Assembly (NCBI GenBank): GCA_025363475.1
Contig: JANYDS010000027.1
Location: 95,872 to 159,871 of the forward strand
Length of the DNA stretch: 64,000 bases
Reading direction: 5' to 3'
Origin: Terriglobia bacterium
Lineage (GTDB): Bacteria; Acidobacteriota; Terriglobia; Bryobacterales; Bryobacteraceae
Shown here: piece after piece, positions 8,714 to 16,480 of the stretch
Numbering within the stretch: the stretch's first letter is position 1
Layout: each line of letters starts with the position of its first letter
The notes under the pieces: model-generated
What the model saw: the letters and a program-made list of their open reading frames with translations, nothing else
Told to the model about the DNA's origin: nothing
Database searches by the model: none
Program-made: the position numbers and the translations under genes

Positions 8714-9709
8714 TTACTTAACTTCGACCAGTTCCAGAGCTTCCTTGCTGGGGCCTTCCACCATGAACGCCCGTGTGCTGTCCAGCTTGTAGGGTTCCAT
8801 CAGAATTTTCACGCCTTCACCCTTGAGCTTGGCGTACCAGGCATCAAGATTTCCCACGCTGAGCGCAATGTGATCGCCGAAATGTCCCCGTGTGCTTACC
8901 AGCGGAGTGTCAGTTTGCCGAACGTACCAGTTCATCGAAATGTCGTCGAAACTGACGCCACCCTGAGGAGCGCGGAACATGCCGCCCTTCTCAAGCGCAG
9001 GCCAGGTCGACAGGCCATGCGGAACCTTGCATGAGGCTTCAGTAATCACCGGGGCCGGTGCACCGCCGCGGCCCGGACGCGGTTTCACGTTCAGATGGGT
9101 CTGATACCAGAGCACCGCGCACTGCGGGTCATCCTGGAACATATGCACGTGGTTGAAGCGCTCGGGTACGCCAGGAAAATTACCGGCAACTTCGATCGGA
9201 TAACCGTCGGGTCCCTTGAGATAGGCAAAACCGGCCCCGCCCGCCGGTTTAATCGCCTGAGCTTTGGCCTCCGCGATCTGCTCCTTCGTGCGTCCGAGCG
9301 TGCCACCTGTGCCGGGCCATGAATCCGAATTGATCTGCACGGAACCGTCGCCATCGCCGGTCCAGAGGGGCAGAAGTTCCGTCTTCATTTCGTTGTAATG
9401 AGCAATGTACGCGCGTTCGTCGGGTACATTCCAGCCCCAGTGCCAGATGGCAGTAGTCGGCGTGGAGGCGAGCGGCGGCGTATTGACTTTGGTAAAGAGC
9501 AGGAAGATCTTCCCGGTCTTAATGGCAGGTTTGCCGTCGAACGTCGTTTTGGTCGCGCTTGTGAATTGTTTTGTGTAGTAGTCGACGGCCGCATCCGGGT
9601 TCATCGAATTGATGTGCAGGTGATGGAAGCCGGGAACCGGAAGGGCGTCCGGCGTTTGCGCGAACATCGTTCCCAGACAGGTAGTCAGGAGCAGGGCTGT
9701 AATTTTCAT
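8714..9709 (-). CDS. Secreted two-domain VOC (glyoxalase/dioxygenase superfamily) protein
   Basis: The 331-residue product has a signal peptide (MKITALLLTTCLGTMFAQ) and two consecutive vicinal-oxygen-chelate modules. The first begins at GFHHLHINS and the second at RFNHVHMFQDD, each with the leading His typical of the metal site. The C-terminal module ends with a conventional VOC strand (EALELVEV). Substrate and even activity are unknown. Many exported acidobacterial VOC proteins lack characterised functions. The start at 9709 is chosen because the longer reading frame puts 34 Arg-rich residues ahead of an intact signal peptide. A perfect palindrome, TACCGTACGGTA (9716-9727), sits just upstream of this start. 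Confidence 0.8.
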   Translation of the reverse strand: MKITALLLTTCLGTMFAQTPDALPVPGFHHLHINSMNPDAAVDYYTKQFTSATKTTFDGKPAIKTGKIFLLFTKVNTPPLASTPTTAIWHWGWNVPDERAYIAHYNEMKTELLPLWTGDGDGSVQINSDSWPGTGGTLGRTKEQIAEAKAQAIKPAGGAGFAYLKGPDGYPIEVAGNFPGVPERFNHVHMFQDDPQCAVLWYQTHLNVKPRPGRGGAPAPVITEASCKVPHGLSTWPALEKGGMFRAPQGGVSFDDISMNWYVRQTDTPLVSTRGHFGDHIALSVGNLDAWYAKLKGEGVKILMEPYKLDSTRAFMVEGPSKEALELVEVK

Positions 9710-9715
9710 AGAAGA

Positions 9716-9727
9716 TACCGTACGGTA
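9716..9727. promoter_or_regulatory. Perfect 12-bp palindrome upstream of the VOC gene
   Basis: TACCGTACGGTA is its own reverse complement and lies 6 bp before the chosen VOC start codon. A repressor site or a translational control hairpin are both possible. No second copy was noticed nearby. Confidence 0.4.
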
Positions 9728-9746
9728 AGAAATGATATCACCCGAT

Positions 9747-10826
9747 TTACGCGGGCCAGTCCGTATAGCCCGCCGCTCCGCCGCCATACCAGGTCTCGCG
9801 TGGGGCATCAAGCAGCGGCTCTCCCGTGCGCAACTTCTCTACCAGATTTGGATTGCCGATAAACGGCCGCCCAAAGCAGATCAGGTCGGCCAGGTTTTCG
9901 CGGCGCGCTTTCAGAGCCAGTTCCAGATCATAGCCGTTGTTCGCCATGTAGACACCCTCAAACTGACTTCTCAGTTTCACAAAGAAGCCTTCTGGAATGT
10001 CGCGCGGGCCTATCGTCTGGCCCTCAACGCAATGCAGATACGCCAGCTTGAACTGATTGAGTTGTTCCACCACGTAAGAGAACGTGCCCCACGGGTCGCT
10101 GTCCGAAATATCGTTCGCGGCACTCACCGGAGCGAGGCGGATGCCAACCCGGTCGCTTCCCAACACGTCGCATACCGCAGCCATCACTTCCAGACAGAAG
10201 CGAGAGCGATTTTCGAGACTGCCGCCGTAGCGGTCTGTCCGTTTATTGGTTTGGTCCCGCAGGAACTGGTCGAGCAGATAGCCGTTAGCCGAGTGAACTT
10301 CCACTCCATCGAACCCGGCAGTTTTCGCGCACCGGGCGGCGTGAGCGTAGTCCGCCACGATTCCGGCAATCTCATCCGTTTCGAGCGCCCGTGGAGTCAC
10401 GAACGGAACGAAGCCAGTTTCCGTGAAAGCCTTGCCTTGCGGAGCGATGGCGGATGCCGAGACTGGAAGTTTTTCGTTTTCCTGAAGCGAAGGATGTGAT
10501 ATCCGTCCCACATGCCACAACTGCGCGTAGATCAGCCCGCCCGCTTTGTGGACAGCATCAGTGGACAGTTTCCAGCCGGCGACTTGTTCATCGGTATAGA
10601 TGCCGGGTGTCCAGGCGTAACCTTTACCTTGTTGCGAGATCTGGGTGGCTTCGCTGAGGATCAAGCCGGCTGACGCGCGCTGTGCGTAATACTCCGCGTT
10701 CAGCGGTCCTTGCACGTCGCCTTTCCCGGCACGGGCACGCGTAAGCGGCCCCATGATGATGCGGTTGGCGAGTTCGAGAGGTCCGAGCCGGAAGGGCTGG
10801 AAGAGGTCAGTGATTGGGAGGGACAT
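9747..10826 (-). CDS. Old Yellow Enzyme family NADH:flavin oxidoreductase / alkene reductase
   Basis: This 359-residue FMN-dependent TIM barrel of the OYE family resembles NemA/XenB. It shows the N-terminal LFQPFRLGPLELANRIIMGP segment, the substrate-site pair in DGVEVHSANGYLLDQFL and the phosphate-binding FGRPFIGNP segment near the C-terminus. Family members reduce activated alkenes, nitro compounds or nitrate esters with NAD(P)H in the cytoplasm. Start ATG 10826 matches the family N-terminus. A longer frame from GTG 10871 adds 15 residues that the family does not have. It is separated by only 37 bp from the upstream end of the VOC gene, so the two may share a transcript. Confidence 0.92.
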   Translation of the reverse strand: MSLPITDLFQPFRLGPLELANRIIMGPLTRARAGKGDVQGPLNAEYYAQRASAGLILSEATQISQQGKGYAWTPGIYTDEQVAGWKLSTDAVHKAGGLIYAQLWHVGRISHPSLQENEKLPVSASAIAPQGKAFTETGFVPFVTPRALETDEIAGIVADYAHAARCAKTAGFDGVEVHSANGYLLDQFLRDQTNKRTDRYGGSLENRSRFCLEVMAAVCDVLGSDRVGIRLAPVSAANDISDSDPWGTFSYVVEQLNQFKLAYLHCVEGQTIGPRDIPEGFFVKLRSQFEGVYMANNGYDLELALKARRENLADLICFGRPFIGNPNLVEKLRTGEPLLDAPRETWYGGGAAGYTDWPA

Positions 10827-10952
10827 TAGATTCTTGGATGTGCAGCGGTCCTTCAGCGATGCGAGGTTCACTGGCCGGGGCGGTGGAGCGGCGATCAGGG
10901 TGAAAGAATACTGGTTCGCTTTTCGGTGTATTATGCAATCGAGGCGGGATAC

Positions 10953-11429
10953 ATGCGATTCGAGACGAAATTCGATTGGGGAAACAAGATCGCGATAGTC
11001 TTCGCCGCAATCCTGTTTCCTGTCGCGCTGGTGAGCGTGTATTTAAGGCACAGTCATCATCGCGATAGTTTTCCTGACTACTGCTTCATCTTCGTCACTC
11101 TCGGGATTGTCGGGCGCGTCTTCTTACTTCCCTGGAGCCTGCCGCAATACTACGAGGTCCGCGACGACGGTCTTTTTATTCGGCAAGGTGTGAACAAGAC
11201 GCTGATTCCGTATGCGTCTCTGGTGACTATCCATCCGGCGCAAACAGCACGCCCATTGCGCGTATTCTCGATGGACAGGCTCCTGATTGCCACGAAAAAC
11301 GGTGAACGTTTCGTGATCGCAGTTGCGGAGCCGGAGCGTTTCCTGGCGGAAGTAGCCAAACATTGCCCGGAAATGAAATTGCGCCATTCCCGCCTGGAAG
11401 TACCATTCACCTTACTGCTCACTGCATAA
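10953..11429 (+). CDS. PH-like domain membrane-anchored protein, intact copy
   Basis: The 158-residue protein has two N-terminal membrane segments (about 11-29 and 40-60). A bacterial PH-like domain follows (YYEVRDDGLFIRQGVNKTLIPYASLVTI and later strands). This arrangement is typical of small membrane bPH proteins of unknown function. A diverged copy lies 1.4 kb downstream at 12331-12803 in the same orientation and carries a frameshift. ATG 10953 is preferred because both copies become alignable from this codon (MRFETKFDWGNK). The two copies bracket an oppositely oriented ECF sigma factor gene. Confidence 0.78.
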   Translation: MRFETKFDWGNKIAIVFAAILFPVALVSVYLRHSHHRDSFPDYCFIFVTLGIVGRVFLLPWSLPQYYEVRDDGLFIRQGVNKTLIPYASLVTIHPAQTARPLRVFSMDRLLIATKNGERFVIAVAEPERFLAEVAKHCPEMKLRHSRLEVPFTLLLTA

Positions 11430-11445
11430 GGCAAAAATACCTGCA

Positions 11446-11610
11446 CTAACGAACGGCATAAAGCTGCGCAAGTCGGCGTAGTTCGGGCTGCAAGCTTCGA
11501 TCATTATTGAACGGCAGCAGATCGCGGTGGCTTTCCCCCGGTAACAGTTGCGCTTCGTCGACGGCGGCATAGAACAGGTGTTGGAGTCTGTTCCAGCGTG
11601 AGGGAGTCAT
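11446..11610 (-). pseudogene. Remnant of a Ser/Thr protein kinase N-terminus, coupled to the sigma gene
   Basis: The 54-residue ORF begins MTPSRWNRLQHLFYAAVDEA and ends after RLAQLYAVR. In acidobacteria, sigma factors of the type encoded just upstream are commonly followed by a protein kinase whose N-terminus reads like this, before the kinase domain (established pattern, recalled). Here everything beyond that short helical lead is missing. ATG 11608-11610 overlaps the sigma-factor TGA at 11607-11609, preserving the translational coupling of the presumed original pair. Confidence 0.6.
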
Positions 11611-12176
11611 TCCCCGGAATTTCCCAGCTCTCTGCGAAGCCATGCCTTTGCCATCTTCAGTTCGCGATGAACAGTTACTGGTGAGACTCCTTCGGCCTCG
11701 GCCGTTTCCTCATAAGTGAGGCCTCCGAAATAGAGCATTTCGAGGATGCGGCTCTTTCTGGCATCCACCGCACTGAGGCGCGTGAGCGCTTCATCCAGAT
11801 TCAGCACTTCGCCGGCGAGTTCTGAAGAAACCACGAGCGCGTCATCCAAAGAAATTTTGGACGCCCCGCGACCCTGCTTGTCACTGCTGTTGGCCCGTGC
11901 GTGGTCCACCAGAATCCGGCGCATAACACGCGCCGCGATCGCCAGAAAATGGGCACGGTCTTCCCACCCGGCGTCAGCATCCACCAGCCGGATAAAGGCT
12001 TCGTGGACGACTTCGGTTGCGCCCAGCGTGTGCCCCGGGTTTTCCGCCCGCAGGTAGAGTTCGGCAATGGAACGCATCTGATCGTAAACCACAGGCATCA
12101 GCGCGTTGAGGGCGTTTTGATCATCATTGCGCCAGGCCTGGAGCAGTTGGGTGACAGGTTGCGCTGGGGAGGCCAT
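11607..12176 (-). CDS. ECF-type RNA polymerase sigma factor (TIGR02999-like)
   Basis: The 189-residue sigma factor has region 2 (about 25-95, with GHTLGATEVVHEAFIRLVD and RAHFLAIAARVMRRILVDHAR) and region 4 (about 130-185, with LEMLYFGGLTYEETAEAEGVS and the helix SPVTVHRELKMAKAWL). The sequence fits the ECF group usually linked to Ser/Thr protein kinases in acidobacteria and planctomycetes rather than to an anti-sigma factor. No anti-sigma gene is adjacent. The downstream kinase is reduced to a 54-residue stub, so the usual control route appears lost. Target genes cannot be inferred. Confidence 0.88.
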   Translation of the reverse strand: MASPAQPVTQLLQAWRNDDQNALNALMPVVYDQMRSIAELYLRAENPGHTLGATEVVHEAFIRLVDADAGWEDRAHFLAIAARVMRRILVDHARANSSDKQGRGASKISLDDALVVSSELAGEVLNLDEALTRLSAVDARKSRILEMLYFGGLTYEETAEAEGVSPVTVHRELKMAKAWLRRELGNSGE

Positions 12177-12274
12177 ATTTGTTCAGTTTAGTCGTCCGCG
12201 AATTCTTTTTTGACCGATTCGGATTTGCATGAAGGGATTCCCGCAATTTTCTTGCGAGCAGCGGTGTTGTTTTT

Positions 12275-12318
12275 CCATTGAATAATAGCCCTGCTTTTTT
12301 CGTTGTTTTATTCAATGG
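12275..12318. repeat. Perfect 11-bp inverted repeat upstream of the second PH-like copy
   Basis: CCATTGAATAA (12275-12285) and TTATTCAATGG (12308-12318) are exact reverse complements separated by 22 bp. The right arm ends in the first bases of the GGAGG ribosome site for the GTG start at 12331. The structure lies between the sigma gene (minus) and the frameshifted PH-like gene (plus), so it could be an operator or an RBS-masking hairpin. Confidence 0.5.
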
Positions 12319-12330
12319 AGGGCGGGAAAC

Positions 12331-12803
12331 GTGCGATTCGAGACGAAATTCGATTGGGGAAACAAGCCTGGGATAGTGATAGCCGCAATAGTGTTTATTG
12401 TTGCGCTGGTTAGCCTGTCTTTCAAGCATGGCAGTATTCGCGACAGCTTTTCCACCAGCGTCTTCATTTTCAACGCAGGAATCGCGGGACGCGTCCTGTT
12501 TCTTCCCTGGAGCCTGCCCCAGTATTACGAAGTACGCGCCGACGGACTCTTCATTCGGCAAGGTGTGAACAAGACCCTGGTTCATATTCGTCTCTGGTGA
12601 CTATCCGTCACGAACTAACAGCCCGCCCGTTTTGGGTATTCTCCATGGACAGGCTTCTTGTTGCCACGGAAAGCGGCGAACGTTTTGTGATCGCGGTCGC
12701 AGAGCAGGAGCATTTTCTGGCTGAGGTTCTAAAGCACTGTCCGCAATTGGAAGCGAAACATTCCAGCCTGGAAATGCCGTTCGCACCCATGTTCCTCACA
12801 TAA
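12331..12803 (+). pseudogene. PH-like domain membrane protein, frameshifted second copy
   Basis: The first frame (GTG 12331 to the TGA near 12600) matches the intact copy at 10953 from MRFETKFDWGNK through GVNKTL. The match then resumes in another frame from about 12597 (FSMDRLL, FVIAVAEQEHFLAEV). Comparing the DNA of both copies around the switch shows one base missing in this copy between CTGGTTC and ATATTCGTC. The rest of the reading frame is still well conserved, so the lesion is probably recent. Confidence 0.8.
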
Positions 12804-12859
12804 AAAAGTGGGCAGGGAAGCTCAGCCTCCCCGCTCCCGCCTTTTTACTTCCGTTGTGC

Positions 12860-13790
12860 TTATTTGCCGAGTGTCTGGCTGGCGTCCGGATGCAACGTCA
12901 GTTTGTTCACGCGCCAGTTGAGGATTTCACCCACCAGCAGATGACCTTCGAGCGACATCTTGTAAATGCGGCCTGGACAGGCATCCGCACTGTACAGATA
13001 CCGCCTGGGTTACTGCCTGCGCGGCGGTCGGGGTACGCCCCATTCATGGCTGGGTATTCGCGACAACCGGAACATCAATATGGATCACGCGAAGCAATTT
13101 TCCGTCCGGATCGAAAGCCTCGATCCGGCGGTTGCCGCGATCACCGACGTAAATGTTGCCTTCGGCATCGTTCGCAATCGTATGCGGCGTGTTGAATTCG
13201 CCTTCCTTCGTACCGCGCTCGCCCCACTGCTTGATCCAGTGGCCGTTTTTGTCGTACTTGGCGACGCGGGAGTTGATGTAGCCGTCGCTGATGAACAGGT
13301 CGCCTTCATCATTCCGGAGTTGGGGAAAGCCAATCCCTACGGGATCTACGACATCGCCCACAACACAGGCTGGGTCAGCGTGCGCTTTATCCCAGGCAAC
13401 GCCGGTGGGCTGGCGGAACTGACCGTCAACCGCGGGAAGCGGCGGGCTCGGATGCTTGTCCGGCTTGGCGCCTTCGTCAGTCGCTTCTTTCTTGCGGCCG
13501 AAGACCATGGTTACGCGGCCCTGGGGGTTGAACTTGACGATCATGTTCGGACCCTTGTCCACCAGCCAGATGTTGTCATCTTTATTCACACTCACCGTGT
13601 GAGCGAACGACCATGCATAGAGATTGTGGCCAATCTCACGGATCTATTTGCCGGCAGCATCGAATTCCAGCACCTGCGACGCTGCTGCGCCGCAAGCCGG
13701 GCCGCTAACGCCAGCGGGCTGAGTTGTGCGGCAAAGCCAGGTACCAGCTTTTTCACTAACAATCTCCTGTTTCGCCGGAGCGCGAATTTC
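12860..13790 (-). pseudogene. Decayed secreted NHL-repeat beta-propeller gene
   Basis: Clear NHL blades survive on the minus strand (NIWLVDKGPNMIVKFNPQGR, GDLFISDGYINSRVAKYDKNG, GNIYVGDRGNRRIEAFDPDG). The gene is broken several times. There is a frame change near the signal peptide, an in-frame TAG at 13644-13646 (between VLEFDAAGK and IREIGHNLYAW), an apparent insertion of about 80 bp around 13310-13390, a stop after VVANTQP at 13044, and an internal deletion within LYSADACPGRIYKMSLEG/HLLVGEILNWRV. The tail NWRVNKLTLHPD ends at 12860. The original product was probably an exported six-bladed propeller. Confidence 0.82.
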
Positions 13791-13869
13791 TTATGATTCG
13801 CCGCCTGGTTTATCGCAGTCACCGCATATACAATAGGTTCCGGATTCAGTTTTACAAGGAGCTATACCC

Positions 13870-15444
13870 ATGGACCGCCGTTTCGCGAAAATTTCTCTTC
13901 TGGCCCTGCTGGCCGTTCCTGCTGCTTTTGGCGCGACCTGCGAAAGCCTCACCACCCTCAAGCTTGCCGACACCACCATTACGGCAGCCAGGGAGATCCC
14001 CGCCGGTTCCTTCAAGCCGGGCACCGGCGCGGCTATCAATAATCTGCCGGCATTCTGCCAGGTTCATGGCGTCATCAAGCCCACTCCGGTTTCTGCCGTC
14101 AATTTTGAAGTCTGGATGCCCGCCGCCGGGTGGAACGGCAAGCTGCAGACAGTCGGCAACGGCGGTCTCGCCGGCACCATCAGTTTCCCGGCCATGGCTG
14201 TTGCCCTGCGCGCCGGTTACGCCACTACCAGCACGGATACCGGGCACACGACCGAAGAATCCCGCGAGTGGCTGCAGAACCGTGAGAGGCTCATCGATTA
14301 CAGCTATCGCGGACTCCACCTGACCACCGTGGATGCGAAGGCAGTCGCGGATGCGTTCTATGGCAAGGCCCCGGCGCAGGCTTACTACTCCGGCTGCTCT
14401 ACGGGCGGCAAGCAGGGTTTGATGGAAGCACAGCGCTATCCCGCCGATTTCGACGGTATCGTTGCGGGGGACGCAGCCAACTACTGGACCCGGCAGATGA
14501 CCAGCGAAGTATGGAACGGCGTGGTCACGGGCAGCCCTGAAACTGTACTTCCGGTTGAAAAGCTCCAACTCATACAGAACGCTGTTCTGGAACAGTGTGA
14601 CGCGCTTGATGGCGTTAAGGACGGCCTGATCAATGACAGCCGCCGCTGTAAATTTGAGCCGAAGAAACTACTTTGCAAGGGCGCAGACGGAGCCGGTTGT
14701 CTCACGGCCGCGCAGGTGGGCGCGGTGGAAAAAATCTATAGCGGACCGGTCAATCCGCGTACCGGGCAGAAAATTTATGAAGGCATGTACCCGGGCAATG
14801 AAATGGGTTGGGGTAAGGCGGGCGGACAGATGGTGATTAACCGTCCGGGCGCATCGTCCGGTGTCAGCTCTTTCGACTTTATGCGCTATACCCTTTTCGA
14901 CAAACCAGCCTGGGACTTCCACACCTTTGACTTCGATAAGGACCTGCAGGCGCTTGAAGCGAAGTTCGCGTCAGTCACCAACGCGACTGACGCGAATCTT
15001 GAACAGTTCCGCAAGCTGGGCCATAAGCTGCTCTATTACCACGGTGCGGCCGATCCGCTGATTCCCGCCCAGAACGGCATCGACTACTACGAAAGCGTTC
15101 TGGCGGCGCAGGGTAAGGACGAAGCAAAGACCCAGGCTTTCTTCCGTGCGTTTTTGGTGCCAGGCCTTTACCACTGCAGCGGCGGTCCTGGTGCGTATGG
15201 CTTCGGCGGATCCAGCCCTGCACCTGAAAATCAGCGCGATGCCGATCATGATGTAGTGAGTGCCGTCGCCCGCTGGGCTGAAAAGGGTGTAGCCCCGGAA
15301 AAGATCATTGCAACGAAGTATGTGGACAACAACCCTGCGAAGGGCGTGGCCATGCAGCGGCCTCTCTGCCCGTGGCCCCTGGCATCGAAGTACAACGGCA
15401 AAGGCGACACTAACGATGCGGGAAGCTTCTCCTGCGTCCGCTAG
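13870..15444 (+). CDS. Secreted tannase / feruloyl esterase family hydrolase
   Basis: This 524-residue exported alpha/beta hydrolase belongs to the tannase/feruloyl-esterase family. The signal peptide ends near FGA (about 22). The catalytic Ser is in GCSTGGKQG (Ser177), the acid is Asp395 in YHGAADPLIP and the base is His435 in GLYHCSGG. The adjacent Cys176 and Cys436 give the CS-D-HC arrangement, in which a disulfide joins the catalytic Ser and His neighbourhoods. It would split ester bonds of phenolic acids in plant material. AAGGAG (13856-13861) lies 8 nt before ATG, fixing the start. It stands alone and converges on the metallo-beta-lactamase-like gene. Confidence 0.92.
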   Translation: MDRRFAKISLLALLAVPAAFGATCESLTTLKLADTTITAAREIPAGSFKPGTGAAINNLPAFCQVHGVIKPTPVSAVNFEVWMPAAGWNGKLQTVGNGGLAGTISFPAMAVALRAGYATTSTDTGHTTEESREWLQNRERLIDYSYRGLHLTTVDAKAVADAFYGKAPAQAYYSGCSTGGKQGLMEAQRYPADFDGIVAGDAANYWTRQMTSEVWNGVVTGSPETVLPVEKLQLIQNAVLEQCDALDGVKDGLINDSRRCKFEPKKLLCKGADGAGCLTAAQVGAVEKIYSGPVNPRTGQKIYEGMYPGNEMGWGKAGGQMVINRPGASSGVSSFDFMRYTLFDKPAWDFHTFDFDKDLQALEAKFASVTNATDANLEQFRKLGHKLLYYHGAADPLIPAQNGIDYYESVLAAQGKDEAKTQAFFRAFLVPGLYHCSGGPGAYGFGGSSPAPENQRDADHDVVSAVARWAEKGVAPEKIIATKYVDNNPAKGVAMQRPLCPWPLASKYNGKGDTNDAGSFSCVR

Positions 15445-15456
15445 TGTAACGCGACG

Positions 15457-16347
15457 TTATTGCGGCGGGGGCTCTTTGTATTCTTTGAAGTTCCGGTAGT
15501 CGTGTGCGAACTGCTCTTCGTCTTTCTCCTGCTTCAGTTCGCGGTACAGGCGCTCTTCGGCACGGGCGACAGCGCGGCGGAAGCCATCCGGGTCTACAAA
15601 CCGGTCCGGATTGTAGGTATCTCCGCGATGGTATTTGGATTCCAAGCCGTAGGCCGTGGTGTGGGATGAGAGGAAAATATCGCAGGGCAGAGCTTTCAGG
15701 ACCTCAATTCCCTTGATGTAATCTTCCACAATGTTTGGGTACTTGTCGTTGTGGATGAGGTTGACGCCTTCATTCATATTGGGCAGGTTGGCGATCAGCA
15801 CGTGGTAGATTTTGCCGTTTTCGGTTATCTCCAGCGAATAGCTGGTACTGCCTTTCGTATGGCCCGGGGTCCAGTGGGGAGTAATGACGGTGCCGCCCAG
15901 TTCGATTGGTTCCAGATCTTTAAATGTACGATCCACTTTGACGGGGGCGAACCAGCCCGCCCAGCCAAACAGATAATCGGTCTTGCCGCCGGTACTGAGA
16001 AGTTCTGATTCCTGTTCCAGCGCCCACATTTTGGCACCGGTTTGTTTGCGCACCGCTGCCAGGCCGCCGGCGTGATCGCTGTGGGCATGTGTGACCAGCA
16101 GAATTTTCGTGTCTTCGAAACGGAAACCCAGCATTTTCACGCTTTCCCTGATCACAGGGACCGAAAATTCAAACCCGGTATTGATCAGGATGTTGCCCTT
16201 TGGCGTCACGATCAGGAAAGATGCCAGGTCGTCCTGGCCGACGTAGTAGACGTTGCCGATGATCCGGTGTGGACGTGCCGCCTCTGCCGGCCTCGCAGCG
16301 GTCAGGGCAAGGATTAGCAGAGGGGCAATCAGGGCGAACAAGCGCAT
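15457..16347 (-). CDS. Subclass B3-like metallo-beta-lactamase fold hydrolase, exported
   Basis: The 296-residue protein has a signal peptide (MRLFALIAPLLILALTAARP) and an MBL fold. Metal ligands can be placed by motif: H87, H89, D91 and H92 in HAHSDH, H163 in GHTKGSTSY and H229 in SSHTTAYG. The order and surroundings, and the C-terminal helix after FVDPDGFRRAV, are those of subclass B3 beta-lactamases, so hydrolysis of beta-lactams is plausible, but many environmental homologues are untested. Start ATG 16347 is chosen because the signal peptide begins there. An in-frame GTG at 16377 gives a 10-residue longer form. No regulator gene of the AmpR type is next to it. Confidence 0.85.
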   Translation of the reverse strand: MRLFALIAPLLILALTAARPAEAARPHRIIGNVYYVGQDDLASFLIVTPKGNILINTGFEFSVPVIRESVKMLGFRFEDTKILLVTHAHSDHAGGLAAVRKQTGAKMWALEQESELLSTGGKTDYLFGWAGWFAPVKVDRTFKDLEPIELGGTVITPHWTPGHTKGSTSYSLEITENGKIYHVLIANLPNMNEGVNLIHNDKYPNIVEDYIKGIEVLKALPCDIFLSSHTTAYGLESKYHRGDTYNPDRFVDPDGFRRAVARAEERLYRELKQEKDEEQFAHDYRNFKEYKEPPPQ

Positions 16348-16375
16348 GTTCGACAGTTTACAGGAGGATTCACCC

Positions 16376-16437
16376 ACCGGTACTAAAACCCCTTGTCAGG
16401 TTGCTCTGTAACAAATTGCGGCGGCGCGTACCGGTAC
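16376..16437. promoter_or_regulatory. Repeated ACCGGTAC sites in a divergent promoter region
   Basis: ACCGGTAC occurs at 16376-16383 and again within the perfect palindrome GTACCGGTAC at 16428-16437. The region separates the divergently oriented MBL-like and PEP-CTERM genes, so a shared regulator is possible. Confidence 0.35.
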
Positions 16438-16480
16438 AAAGGACATAGTACTTTTTGGCTAGAGTTGGCAAACTGGTTTT

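Noticed and set aside
12560..12620. Programmed frameshift in the second PH-like copy
   Set aside because: No slippery heptamer or downstream structure is obvious, and the intact copy has the missing base, so a simple deletion is the better explanation.
12966..13796. Long plus-strand ORF of 276 residues
   Set aside because: It is antisense to the NHL-propeller remnant, whose minus-strand blades are clearly recognisable. The plus-strand protein has no sensible domain.
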